The notes under the pieces are model-generated. The model was given only the letters and a program-made list of their open reading frames with translations, was not told where the DNA came from and searched no databases. A DNA stretch of 64,000 bases from Cyclospora cayetanensis (lineage: Eukaryota > Apicomplexa > Conoidasida > Eucoccidiorida > Eimeriidae), in contig NW_020312214.1 in assembly GCF_002999335.1 (NCBI RefSeq), forward strand, positions 62,001-126,000, given 5' to 3'. Position numbers and translations under genes: made by a program. Shown in pieces: positions 1 through 11,314 of the stretch (position 1 is the first letter of the stretch; every line of letters starts with the position of its first letter).

Positions 1-700
1 ACTTAAAACAAAGCCTCAAATTAATTCCTTGTGATTTCAGACTTTGTACTGCAGATCCGCTTTGCGCGATGCACATGAACATGCTTTTTAGGCCATAGTC
101 GGATCCGCGCTCAAATGGACAAGACCTCACGGGCCTTCTGGTGGCTTTTGATGTGCCTCGCGGCACAGCAGCATGTATTCTCATGCGTAGATCGTCAGCA
201 ACTGAAGCCGCTCAACCTGACACTAAGTTTTTGGCAGAGCATTATTATTCAGGAACGGATTTGGACTACTCTGAGTAGGGACACTATCTTTGTGCTGTCT
301 GATGTCAAGCCTCAGGAGAGCATCTACGTCGATGTCGATTGACTCAGGAAATATGCGCAATTAATGTTTTGCTTCAGTTATTCCACAGCTCAATTATTTC
401 CAACTCATAAGTGCATGCCATGCATTTCCAAGGGAATTTTATAGCGGATAGGAGTCCGAAGTTTGTCAGTACGTTCTGGCATGCCATTATGACCCGCCTG
501 CATGAAGGCAACAAAATGACCACTGTGAACCAGCCCTGAGGCAGATGGGCAGACCAGAGAGCGCCAACCGTACCCTTCTGCACTCAGAGCTCACACAGAT
601 TTAATTGCTTGACTTGATTTTAGTCTTTGTTCTGAGTGGCTTTATAATACGATAACATTCTCTAACTTGTTGCTCTGCTGCATTCCTGGTATTCACTGAG

Positions 701-1000
701 GAGTCCCACTCCGAACAGGGGATGCACCTGGTGGTTCGGCGTCACCGCCACCCTTGAAAGCCAAAAATATACAGGCCAGTTGAATAGTGAGGGCGAATAA
801 ATGCCCACTGTCCAAGAGGAGCAAGCCAGATATACGAAAAGCAGGAGTTGGCTGCTTGCCTTGCGACTGGAGAATTACCCCTGATGGATCAGCAAGCTTT
901 GCTAGGTGCACTCAAACGCGATCAGAGCCGTCAGCTTGCGGGCGGGCGACTAAGATCATTGCGCTTCTCTCACAAATCAATGCTCCAACCAAAAAACTGA
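701..1000 (+). CDS. 3' end of a gene cut by the left edge, unknown product
   Basis: Two candidate terminal exons, 701-730 and 845-1000. The last follows an acceptor ending AAAAGCAG and stays open for 51 codons to a TGA at 998-1000. Its peptide is soluble and Arg/Leu/Gln-rich, with a stretch reading LPLMDQQALLGALKRDQSR. The donor after position 730 (GTGGTT) is weak but in phase with the last exon, giving a 114-nt intron. An open frame with an N-terminal hydrophobic stretch at 115-342 might be an earlier exon; I could not join it. No family was recognised. This rests on an open frame plus splice consensus only. Confidence 0.35.
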
Positions 1001-1789
1001 TTTCCCTAAGTGTTGGAGGTGGACGCACAACTATCAATGTATGCTTCCTAAAGAATTTTCACTACTCCTCAAATTATTCGCAGAATTTGCCACGCAAGCA
1101 TATGGTCCGTGCCTTGGCAAATTACCCACACGGACAGGCTAGATGCGTTGGATTATTTCACTAGTGCGGGGCGAGGGCGTATTAGATGGGCTTCGCTGGT
1201 GAAATGGGTTCGAAAATGCCAACCTGAGTGGTTGAATAAAAGCAGCTGCGTGCTTTGTTGCATGCGGGAGAATATGTGGCTGTGTGTAGCTGATTATCTT
1301 GGTCACTAGAAACGGGATTCCCCGCGCACCTTGCTAATTGTCCTTCTCCAGCACACGCTTGGCCTCCAATATCTACCTTCCTCTATGGACATTACTCAAA
1401 TAGTTTCTGTTTACCAGTGTCAAGGTGCTATCTGCACTTACGTAAAAAGCGAAAGCACCCAAGATATTCCATCCCTACACTTTTCCCAGTGCGTCCTTGC
1501 GGGCTTCGAAGTACACTGCCGCGTGCACTTGCTGTATTTACTTGTGGAACATTGGTGCATTTGACTTGAATGCAGTGTGTTGTACTTCGTTGATTTCCTG
1601 TACACATTTTACTTGCCTCTTTATTCTCATTGCCGGTTGATCATACATTCTAGTATTCTTACAACAGCGAGCAACTGCGCCGCTCTGGATGCGTTGCTTT
1701 CGTTTATCGTTCGATTTCGGCTAGCGTCTATGCCTTTCTTCTTTTCAATGTCTCTTTACGGTTAATGCACACAACCTCTCTTTCATTTC

Positions 1790-2200
1790 CATTGTTTTTG
1801 CATTTTTACCTGCCTGGAGAGTGGAAACTGGGCAGGAACTCTTCCGCCGCATTTTACGCAGCTGATCTTGACAAGCAGGTAATGCAGATTAGTGGTCACG
1901 GCTGAAGATGAAGGGAAGATCTAGGGGATCAAGCTATATATAGATATTTTCTACTAGATTGATTGTATGTGACAAAAAATTGATAAAAGAGTTGACTCAT
2001 TGGCTTGTCTGTCAAATATCCCATTTATTGCACAGTAATATAAGTTCGAAACGAGAGGACGCATTGTTGTGTGCGCGTGGGCGACTTGCTGTGTGCAACT
2101 AGCTGTGGATGCTTGGATTGCGTCGAGGGTGCAGCTACAAGCACTCTAGTTGTCTCACTTTCTTGATGTCGGTAAACTTGAGGTGTGCGGGCTCGGGGCC
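1790..2200 (+). repeat. dispersed repeat, copy 1 (plus orientation)
   Basis: Two blocks recur elsewhere. The block at about 1,806-1,845 matches 32,252-32,292, sharing CCTGCCTGG and GCAGGAACTCTTCC. The core at about 2,065-2,140, centred on TGTGTGCAACTAGCTGTG, matches the reverse complement of 61,421-61,490 at roughly three quarters of positions by eye. The same core recurs in reverse at 2,705-2,785 and forward near 55,985-56,055. It has no coding capacity. It may be a retrotransposon LTR or a non-autonomous element; terminal repeats and a target duplication were not seen. Confidence 0.55.
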
Positions 2201-2639
2201 TATTTTAAAAGACACTAAATAAGCTTAAATTGAAGCTATATACAAGGTAGAGCCAAAAAAAGCTTTCTCATACAAGGAGAGTAGATGAAACACTACAAAT
2301 ATGCTCGAGGGAAGCACTTTGGGGAGCAAGCTCTACATAGAGCGTAAGCCTTGGAATTATGCCTGTAGCTGCAGTGTTGTCATAATTGTTCATGATGCCA
2401 TAAATGTTGACCTATCATACAGGAAGCAGCATGGAGATGCCACGGTGTTACGAGCATCCTTGTTGCCTGCGGAATGTAGAGCTCTCGTTTAGCACCCTTA
2501 AGGGCAACCGTAGCCCTACAAAGCATATAGAAAATCTGAAAGAAAGTTATTGAGGGCCTGTTTAAGAGCAATGTTCCATGCACGGTCGTCGCTGCAAGAC
2601 AGTGAAATCTAAATTGCACTTATAACATTAGAATGGCGT

Positions 2640-2850
2640 CCAGAATATTTCCCGCCTTCCCCTGCCCGTACTCCCCAAAGATTAGGACGTCAAGGGAGAG
2701 ACAACTAGGGTGCCGCTAGCTGCACCCTCTATGCATTATGATCATTGGTAGCTAGCTGCACATAGCACCTATCACGCATGCACACAACATTGCGCCTTCG
2801 TGTATAAAAGTGGCAGTAATCTGCAAGTAAATTGGATTCGAGGACAGATC
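2640..2850 (-). repeat. dispersed repeat, copy 2 (minus orientation)
   Basis: The reverse complement of about 2,680-2,790 aligns with 2,065-2,176 in order, including the AGCTAGCT-centred core, the GAGGGTGCAGCT block and the CTAGTTGTCTC block. Copies 1 and 2 therefore form an imperfect inverted repeat with about 500 bp between them. No open frame spans it. Confidence 0.5.
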
Positions 2851-3675
2851 AGTCAATTACTTAATACTTTTATTTTTTGTCTAAATTTAACAAGTGTGAG
2901 CCTAGCTTGCTACAAGTGGAAGGAAACCTTAAAACCTTCCATTTACTGCCTAGAGTATTCGAGAAGTAGAGCAAAAGGAAAGGCAGTGTGCAGACCCATT
3001 GATTCTGCCTCATTTACGTGTGTATCATCTACTAGAACCATTTGTAGCGCTATATGAAGCATTTAGGCAAGGAGTCCCTCCAGACTGCACCTGTGTCTTT
3101 ATACACTCAGCAATCAGCCATTTTTACAATAACTCATGACAACTACATCTTCAGTCTGTAGAATTCGCATGTATTGCTTATTTTAGCATCAGGCCCAGAT
3201 ATGCATAGAACTTGTACCAGCGCCCTTTGTCTTTCCTCTTCCGAAGAGCAGCACATAGACTTTAGATTGTAATTGTTCGTGGGTTGGGCTGCCTATTCGA
3301 TGACCCAACTTTCAGGTTATTAGGTGTCGGAGATAGAACGATCACTGTTTCTCTTGCTGTTGTACTCAGAAAAGTCCATTTACATAGTATTTTCGGGCAG
3401 TGGAGCCACTGGAAGCCAGCGGCTGGCATCATTGGCCGCCGCCCCCCTTGAATTGAAACCATCACTTTTTGCCTGTAGCGTACAGTGACAATTTGGCTTT
3501 TTAATGCTGACATGTGGAGGGTATATGCTTTTAGGATGACTTGGTGCTTAGCAGCGTGATTTCCAGCCGGCCAGAAGACTGTCCCTCGCGCGATACCGGT
3601 GTGAATCCCTCCAGCGGCAAGTAAACAAATTTTTCGTCTTGTCCGAAAATTTCCAGATGCAGAGAGTTAAAGACA

Positions 3676-6600
3676 ATGGCTCGATTGCTGAAGATGTGGC
3701 TTTGTACCATTTTCGTGTTAACGGTGTATATGGCCCATATAGCCAACACCTCCGGTACGCTGACCTTTCTCCCTTTACCCCAGCTGCTTTTTCCATCGAC
3801 CTTGCTTTCCTTTTTATATTTAATGAGCTTCACGAGGATGATCTCGCTTCACTAGCCACTCTGAGCCGTGGATGATGCTTCAGTGTGCCAAGCAGCATGT
3901 CTTCATCCCCATTCTGTTGGTTCTGATGCACCAGAAGGCTCCGGATGCAACTGATTCTCACATTGTAGTTGACTTGCTGTGACAAGATGGCTGTTCTTGA
4001 TATAAGACACGATGTGCTGCATGTGGTACAGACAATGTGATAGATGAAGACACATGTGAGCACACATCCGCCCCACTGAAGCTGGACTTGAAGGCCCAGC
4101 TTCGATTTCAGGGCTGCAGAGGAGCCAGAATATGTCCTGTAGCCTCAGGAATCTCTGAAGACTGTTACGAAAAGGACGTAGACCCACAGCAAAGGCCATT
4201 ACTACGCGAAAGTTCTAGTCATCTCCGGTGCGGAGGCGGCGTGGAGATGTTGAATGTTGTGAGTAAGGTGTAAATATGAGGCTGTCTCGCCCGGCACAAT
4301 GACCTATGATTCAGATGGTGAGGAGAAGCACACTTAACATTGGACAGCTTCTGCAGCGAATGCCCGACCACCAGCTTTCGTGTGGTGCTACGCAACCACA
4401 CAGTACGAGGCCAGTATTCCCTCCCCAGTGTGTTGTTTGAGACTCTGTCATGTTGCGATCCGTTAGTGAGTCGAGAATGCTGTAGCGATATTGAAAGGAA
4501 GCACCCATCCCTACCGTACCCAACAAGCCTTCATTATGCTGCACCTTCCCTCACAACCGTCGCCAAAGCTGAAGCGTCAGAAGCAATTTTGTGCGAAGTG
4601 CTGCGTTTTTGCTGTACAGGATTTCAGCAGATACAGCAAAAAGGTTGTGAGTCTTACTATGATGGCCTTTCCGGAATTTTGTCGCCCCTTGCAGATTGAA
4701 GAACCAGGCATTATCGTTTATGCCAAAGGCGTTTTTATTGCAGGGTACTATATTTTACCACATAATACTTTGGAGCATAATAACTGTAGTGCATACCTTG
4801 TTTCATGGGACTCTTTTTCTGGATGTGGGCTGCACAAAATATATATGTTTCAATCGAAGCCTGTAAGCGCATGCAGCATAAAGGCCAAATCTGCTACATA
4901 TGCACGAAAAACGTTCCCCAAATTTCGCGCTGTCACTCCATGGATTTTTTGCAGTTCCTGTATTGTTTCAACAAAGCACACGTTTAACTCCCATCTTTGA
5001 ATATCAGCAAAACATTTTCTCGCTTGGATGTGCTGTTTATGTGCTCTGAACTTAGCGGTTTGTGAGTCCACATGTAGCCCAGGCAGTTTTGCACAAGCTT
5101 CCCCTTTAGGTAGGTCATGACCACGAGTTAGCGCGCATTTAGGTAGCCTGCTATGCCAGATTTTCAGTTACAACAAAATTACGCTAATCTGGATTTCTCA
5201 GGCCGTACGTGGCTGTGATAAGTTTATGGCAACACTCCCAAGTCAGTGCTTAAGCCAGAACCTTTGTTGGGAAGGCATCGTATATCGCAACGCAGTCCTC
5301 TAAGGGCGCTAGAAGTGGAGGGGCACATACTGTCTTATTCTCCCGGTTGCTACCAAAATGCGGTGTACAGAAAGTACGTTAGTGGTTTCTATGCATTAGA
5401 AGACCGTCTTGAGTATTGCAACTTGCCCTCTTTTAAGCAAGATTTCTGAAGGCTATTTCGAGTCTGGTTGGCTAGCACATGAATTTAACATAGGGCTAAC
5501 CTGGTGGATTCCCAGCCAGTGAGAAACTGCTTCCGTTGTGTGTGCGATGGATGCTACATGGGCATCAGTGTCTTCGAAGACTTTTCATGTGGGATAGTAA
5601 CTAGCCTACTTTGTTCAGAGGACTTCAGTGGGCGATTTCCGTAGTTTGCAACATTCATAATAGTAGCCAACGTAGTGTGGTTCATAGATCGTGAGTTTTA
5701 TGGAGATAAGTAGCACGGGTCACTGCAAAATAAGCCTCCAACCATTAATTTTTAGTGACACATAGCGTCTGAGCTCTCGATGGGATCGACGTGTTTGGTT
5801 TAGGCAGTATGTCGTACCGCAAAATTAATCAGTATGTTTTGAATTTTGAAAAAGACGTGCAATAAGCTGTTTCCGTGGTCCGCACAAACTAATCTCGCCA
5901 CTTTCAGACTGTACGGCCATATGGCACTAACAAAACTGAGTCCGAGTTGGTCCAGAACTTATGCTGCCATTATCAGTATGAGACTTACGTTCAGGCTTGG
6001 ATATTCGTTGCATGCAAGAGGCCTCTGGAAGCAAATGCAGATGTGCTTGATTCCCCCGCTGAACTCCCGCTTGTGTATGCATAGAGGGTAAGGCGAAAAC
6101 GGTGCTGAACTCCTTCATGGGGCCTCAGCGTTGGCATGAGGCAAACAGATGCTGATTGGGCCACTTATCTTTCGACGCTGCAGGTCACTGACATCAATCA
6201 GTTGTGTATCGCAACAGATGGTGAGTTGAGCAAGGATCCAGCACACATATATTCTGTAAGGGCTAGTCATTATTAGATACTAAATAGCCTTATCGAAATG
6301 CAACTTGCCTCTTTCACTTCAATGAAGGTTGCAATTTAATCAGTCATGAAAATGTTTACAGCAAGATGCACCCGAAAGAAGTGTTACTGCACTCTCTTCC
6401 CGTACACCCTCGACATTGCCGCTGCGTCACATGACAGATGCTTTAATTTTTAATCCGTGTCGAAATAGCTGGTGAGTTCGGCATTCATCCCATTCTTACC
6501 CCTTCTTGGAAGCCAATCGTACAAAACTGTTTCGTAAACTCGTGTATATTTGACGAGCAGGGGGTGAGTTAGAACATTGTTTGCCAGTTCTAGCCTCGCA

Positions 6601-9600
6601 ATGCCTCTGCAAACCAATGCGTAATCTGTTCTTTAAAACCTATTACGAAAAGCAGGACCTCTATTAGTGATAAAAACATTGACAGGGTATCACACCGGAT
6701 AATCACCTGTTTCGCAGTTGGTTCCAGTGGGCACAGCCTTTGTTTGAATATACAGCCGGCACGTCGCCTCAACCGCTTGTACTCCAGCTAGTGAGCAAGC
6801 ACAGAGGCAATTCGATGCGCAAGCCATACCCAGCTTCGTGCGTTCGGCTTTCCTGATTGGGTTGCATGAATCTGCAGCTATACGGTGCCCTGCTTGTTTC
6901 AGACAGTATGTACTTCTTCCTTTCCTCGACCACCATCAACTAAATCGTCTTCTACTGCGTAAAAGTCCTTCGTTAATCGCGAGTGATGAACAACAATGGA
7001 CTGGTGGTAAAATGCTTTTCTGTCAGTAACACCAACTATATGCCCTTAGGAGGAAGTACGTCCGCGTGTTCTGTCCGAAGCTGCCTGTTAATCTGCGCGG
7101 CCTAATACGTTTCAGTTTACCTCCTCGCGACTGAAAGGTCCTCTTGTAGTTTTTCAGCGTAATTTACGACAAGGTCACACTCTCACATATGATTTTGCAC
7201 GGGTTTATTGACGGCGAGTGCCCTATGGTATGAATGGTGTGCCGCACAGCAAGTGAGAAATTAGGCTTAACAAACTCCACACTGCAAGGAGAACGTGATT
7301 TTTTCATCGTCAACGCATTGCACGCATTTTTACCACAGCTTTGTTGCACCTATATCATTCACATGTAGATAGTAAGTGAGGGGGGTTGCCGAGACACGTA
7401 CGTCGCAGCTTTTACGAAAAGCAATTTGCGTAGTGCTCCAGATGCGAGACAACAATCAGCAATCAGCACTAACGACCTCTTCGAGGCTGCAGTGACTTTC
7501 ATGGTCAGGTATCCCGTCTGCGACAGGACGTGAGTGTATAAAGGCCATGCAGTCAGTGACAATTATGCATTCCGCGCTCTTTGTCCTTCATTCTCCAACC
7601 AAAAACCACGAGAAGGGTTAAGTGCAACACCCCCATCTACTGCGACCTTTTTGTCCTCTCCTTTTCACCAGGTGCTGCTTTTCCACAGCAACGTCAGATT
7701 TTTTATTCTCAGCTGTGACTCATGGGGTACTGGATGATAAATAATACATATGCTTTCCGTGGAGCTCAGGCTGTATGTGATATTGGCTGGATCGCCATGT
7801 ATTGCACACCCGTTTTGCGTGTGCACATCGGGGCCGCAGTCATGTTGCACACTGTTTGAACACCATTCACTTACAGATGGTAAGCGCCATTCCGTTCTCT
7901 TCTTTGCCGTACGATTTCGTTTGTCCAGTGTAATACGAGGTCATGAAAGGTAAGGTGAGTGGTCTTTCGTTGTCCAATCTTTAATCATGTCGGTTTATTC
8001 CTTTATTTTGCACAGCATGTGAGCTGGTTGCCAAAGCACATGTGCCAATTGGATATGCAGTTCCTAGATTCTGGCGAAGGGAATGCTGCCGGTACCGCAG
8101 ATTTTACACAGGCACTAAAATTTGTTCGGAGTCAACTTCTATTAAGCCCGTAAGCCGAGCACCACCCTGAACCGGGCGATGGTCGTTCATAACTGACCAG
8201 GAATAGAGGGTCATGTCTTTTGAAAGGACATCCAAGGGTTTCCTTACTCTGATGGAATATATGTGGGCAAATTTCAGATGGTAGGCTTCTCCAGTGTTTT
8301 GAGGGATTTGGTCCGCTTGTGTCATCCCCTCGCCGAAAGTTTGCTGCTCATCGGTTTCACTAAGCAACAAAGGTGGGGCCCATTCACAAGCATCACTATT
8401 TTCCTAGACTCAGTTGCTAGCTTTAAAAACCACCCCCAGCTTATCCACATGTGAACTGCTGCTTCAGGATGTAGGTTTCCTGATGCAAGCACGAGCTCGA
8501 TCATTTTTTGGGCTGCCAGTGCACCTGGAGCTGACATGCGTTGCAATCCACCTCGCTAGAGCTGACCACCTGGGACAGATGGTAGTCATCAGACCCTTGT
8601 CTGCAAGCTGGTCTGTTTGGTATGATGCTTCAACTTAAGCTCGTGAGTTAGGACCCTCAACCTTCCCATACCTAAATCCAGCAGTTGCTCTTCCCTCTTA
8701 CTGGCTTGCAGAAGCGTTGCGCGAAACGTAACATGGTGGTAGCAGGCAGTGCGTTTGGAGAACTTTCCATCCCGAGGGATTGCGTTCGTGTAAACAGGAG
8801 CCCATTTGTGTAGCAGGTACTGTGAATGTTTTCCCGAATGTGGATGTAAGGTTGTAAGTGAAAACGCGTTTCAGCGTCTTGCTGCTTCCTACAAAATAAT
8901 GAAGAGAGTTTTCTTGCAGTGCCTTCGCAACGCGTTTCTCACTGCCGTAACAAAACTGCACACTTCGTAGCTTCGGCAAGGGAACGAGAAGGCAGTCTTT
9001 TACGCTCACCAAACAAGCGTGGAGCTTTAAAACTTGACATCGTAAACTGTATCTCATTCTGCTGCAGTCGTGTCCCGCTTCCAACACATGTAGATGGTGT
9101 GTCACAACCCCAGAAAAAACAGTTCCATCTCCCTACGTTTTCCCCTAGCCCTTTCTCAGTTGCTACCTGGATCAAGCTTTGCTAGCAGACAAGGTTATTT
9201 GGGGGTTGTAATTGCTGCATGCTTTTTGTACACTAGGCAGTAGGTTTCTGACCTTGAACGCAACTACTAGAAGCGCGTCTGCGTAGCCGATGCCTACTGC
9301 AGTGACTGCCCAGCTCTCGTCAATTTTGTTCTGCTTGGCTTATCTAGACCGTTCTTGCAGAAGGTGAGTAGGTCTCTCGATGCACCTTATTCGTTTGTGA
9401 CATCAAGTTGTATGGCGTGCTGTAATGCTATTCTGGCGCACCTCGTCTCTGTTTGCTGTAATAGGATGTATGTTCGTGTTCCGCTTCTTGGGCACATGAA
9501 AATGCGCTGCATGTGAGAGATGACTCGGCCCCTACAGGTGATTTTTGCAGTATCGTTCAGGCCCAAAGTAGCGTGTGTTGATAAATGCTCAGTCTAGGGT

Positions 9601-10230
9601 TTTTTGACTTGCAATGTGGGGGACTTCAGGAGCTGTCACTATACTTATATTTTCTTGTCTGCTCGAACCAGAGGGTAAGACACTAGTAAATGTCCTCGTA
9701 TGAGCATGATGGCAAAGTTTGAGAGCAATGCAGCCTACACACACTAACATGTGATAGTAAATCAATGCAGAGCCTTGGTTCTGGCATATGCCTAGATGGA
9801 GCTAGTGAGTGTTGCAGCTTCCTGGAGGCTGCGCTTCTGCACTCATAACGGAGTCAAGCTTTTGGCGTCAAGGTGTAGTCAAGAAGCTTCCATAGTCCTG
9901 CTGGCAGGTGTTAGACGGCTTCGCTTATTTGGAGCACATCGAAACCTCGCTTGTTATGAAGAAACGAAAATATATTTTGTGATCTAGTTGGTAGGTCACT
10001 GCAGTTTTGCCACTTGTATGCAATATCAATTAACTTCTCACAGGCTTGAAGGTGTGGTTAAAAATCCATCTTCACGGTCGACTAATGCTTCGGGCGTGTG
10101 CGGCATAATTGCCTTGGGTTTGATAGCCTGTAAGGTAGTCTGGCACCGAGGCAACATTCCTCAAAAATAAATGACAATAACTTTAGATGTACGCTGTGTT
10201 GATGCGCAACAATCTTATCCGCTGTTTACG
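3676..10230 (+). CDS. probable micro-exon gene, N-terminal part: secreted Cys-rich ectodomain
   Basis: The first exon, 3676-3754, encodes a classic signal peptide (MARLLKMWLCTIFVLTVY...). Proposed further exons: 4149-4258, 4357-4413, 4581-4646, 5400-5518, 5569-5596, 5908-6072, 6184-6220, 6469-6563, 6737-6790, 6878-6905, 6984-7055, 7158-7227, 7289-7371, 7422-7529, 7672-7726, 7765-7879, 8016-8149, 8227-8280, 8586-8642, 8920-8946, 9068-9096, 9303-9363, 9630-9674, 9818-9872, 9908-9978, 10044-10129, 10187-10230. Most junctions agree in phase; 7055/7158 and 9978/10044 do not, so an exon or another site is missing there. The peptide has many cysteines (CRCDCPALV; PQSCCTLF) and N-glycosylation motifs. 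Support is the excess of GTGAGT/GTAAGT on this strand; no homology was recognised. Individual exons may be wrong. Confidence 0.42.
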
Positions 10231-10577
10231 GTAATTTCAATGTGTGTACATAGGTTGTAAGTTGTTCTTTAACTTAGCGGGGATCTCTACTACATATACT
10301 CATTCCAACTGTTTGCCTCATGTAGTCCGAAATTGACAGCGCCTTCACAGCCTCTCGTGATTATTAGTGGACTTCAGCTTAATTATGTTGTTTCCAGGTG
10401 ATAGTGCGTTCTACTTTCCCAAAGTTTCGAACAACTAACTTAAGCAGCATGTTTCAGACAACATAGTTTCATGAAGTGGTGCTGAGCATCTACGCGTCCT
10501 GAATCCACTTAGGCAGCGCTCGTTTATCTGATTTAAAGTTGGGCACAGTACAATGCAGTATACTTTTCGCACAACAG

Positions 10578-11129
10578 CGTCTCCCAAAATTGCTTGTTCT
10601 CCTGGTACATTTTGGCACTGTTAGTCTTCTGTGATTCTGCTTGTTCACAGCGGGCGGTGAGTCGGGTTGCCCTCGGAGGCCCTATCTGCATTTTTAGGAA
10701 AAGCTGTTATTGATTTAAGCCAGCGGATTAGCAGATGGAGTCTGCACATGCCACCAACGCTATGCATCACTTCCTTTGGATCATAATGCTAACTTATGCA
10801 CTTCTCCTTCCCTTTAAACGATATGGCGTGCTTCAGCTCTATTTTGGCAGGAGCAAACTCTCTTGTACTGCATGAGATCGTTGCCTGTCCACCAGTTAGC
10901 AGGCTACTACTGACGAGTATTGTACTTTACTTTTTTGATGCTTCTTGTAAAAATCGACGAAAAATGTTTTTGCGCCAGAGAGTAAGGCACACTACAGAAA
11001 ATATAATTCAGCACAGCATGTCTTCGGGGCTGTATGGCAAATCGCACGATTTCGCCCGTTCGCATGCTAGTGTGACTTGAGGAATCCAGTGCGGTCAAAG
11101 AGCGCTCTTGACGCATCACGAAACAGCTG
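10578..11129 (+). CDS. same micro-exon gene, membrane segments
   Basis: Proposed exons 10578-10656, 10735-10864, 10896-10981 and 11071-11129 connect in phase at every junction. Each of the first three carries a hydrophobic run that could cross a membrane: CLFSWYILALLVF, FLWIIMLTYALLLPF and LLLTSIVLYFF. The third is followed by a strongly basic stretch (KNRRKMFLRQR), as expected just inside a membrane. The donors are strong (GCG|GTGAGT, AGA|GTAAGG, CTG|GTGAGT). This would make the product a multi-pass protein with a large Cys-rich exterior. Signal peptide, Cys-rich ectodomain and several membrane segments recall the apicomplexan CRMP proteins, but I see none of their marker domains. How 10230 joins 10578 is unresolved. 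Confidence 0.4.
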
Positions 11130-11314
11130 GTGAGTAATGCGATTCCTGTCTTCCTTTATTTTAGTGATCCTGGAGGGGAACGCATGGCGTCTAATCATTG
11201 TATCGATAACAGCTTTTTCCCCCAGTTGATTTGATGTCCCGTGTGATATAACAAGGTTCTGCCTTACCCATAGATAATCGCACTTAGGCCCCTACTGCAA
11301 ACCGGGTGTCTCAG

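Larger units (their letters stand above)
1001..3675. other. no supported gene; intergenic with repeat copies
   Basis: Open frames on both strands are short (85 codons or fewer up to about 3.5 kb) and overlap one another without a consistent splice pattern. The stretch holds the inverted pair of the dispersed repeat described separately at 1,790-2,200 and 2,640-2,850. A 100-codon minus-strand frame at 3,531-3,833 overlaps the proposed first exon of the next gene on the plus strand and is probably its shadow. Confidence 0.5.

Noticed and set aside
5908..6081. Alternative frame of the micro-exon at 5908 reaching a strong GTAAGG donor
   Set aside because: That frame contains no Asp or Glu in about 57 residues, unlike real protein; the chosen frame is balanced and continues the neighbouring phase.
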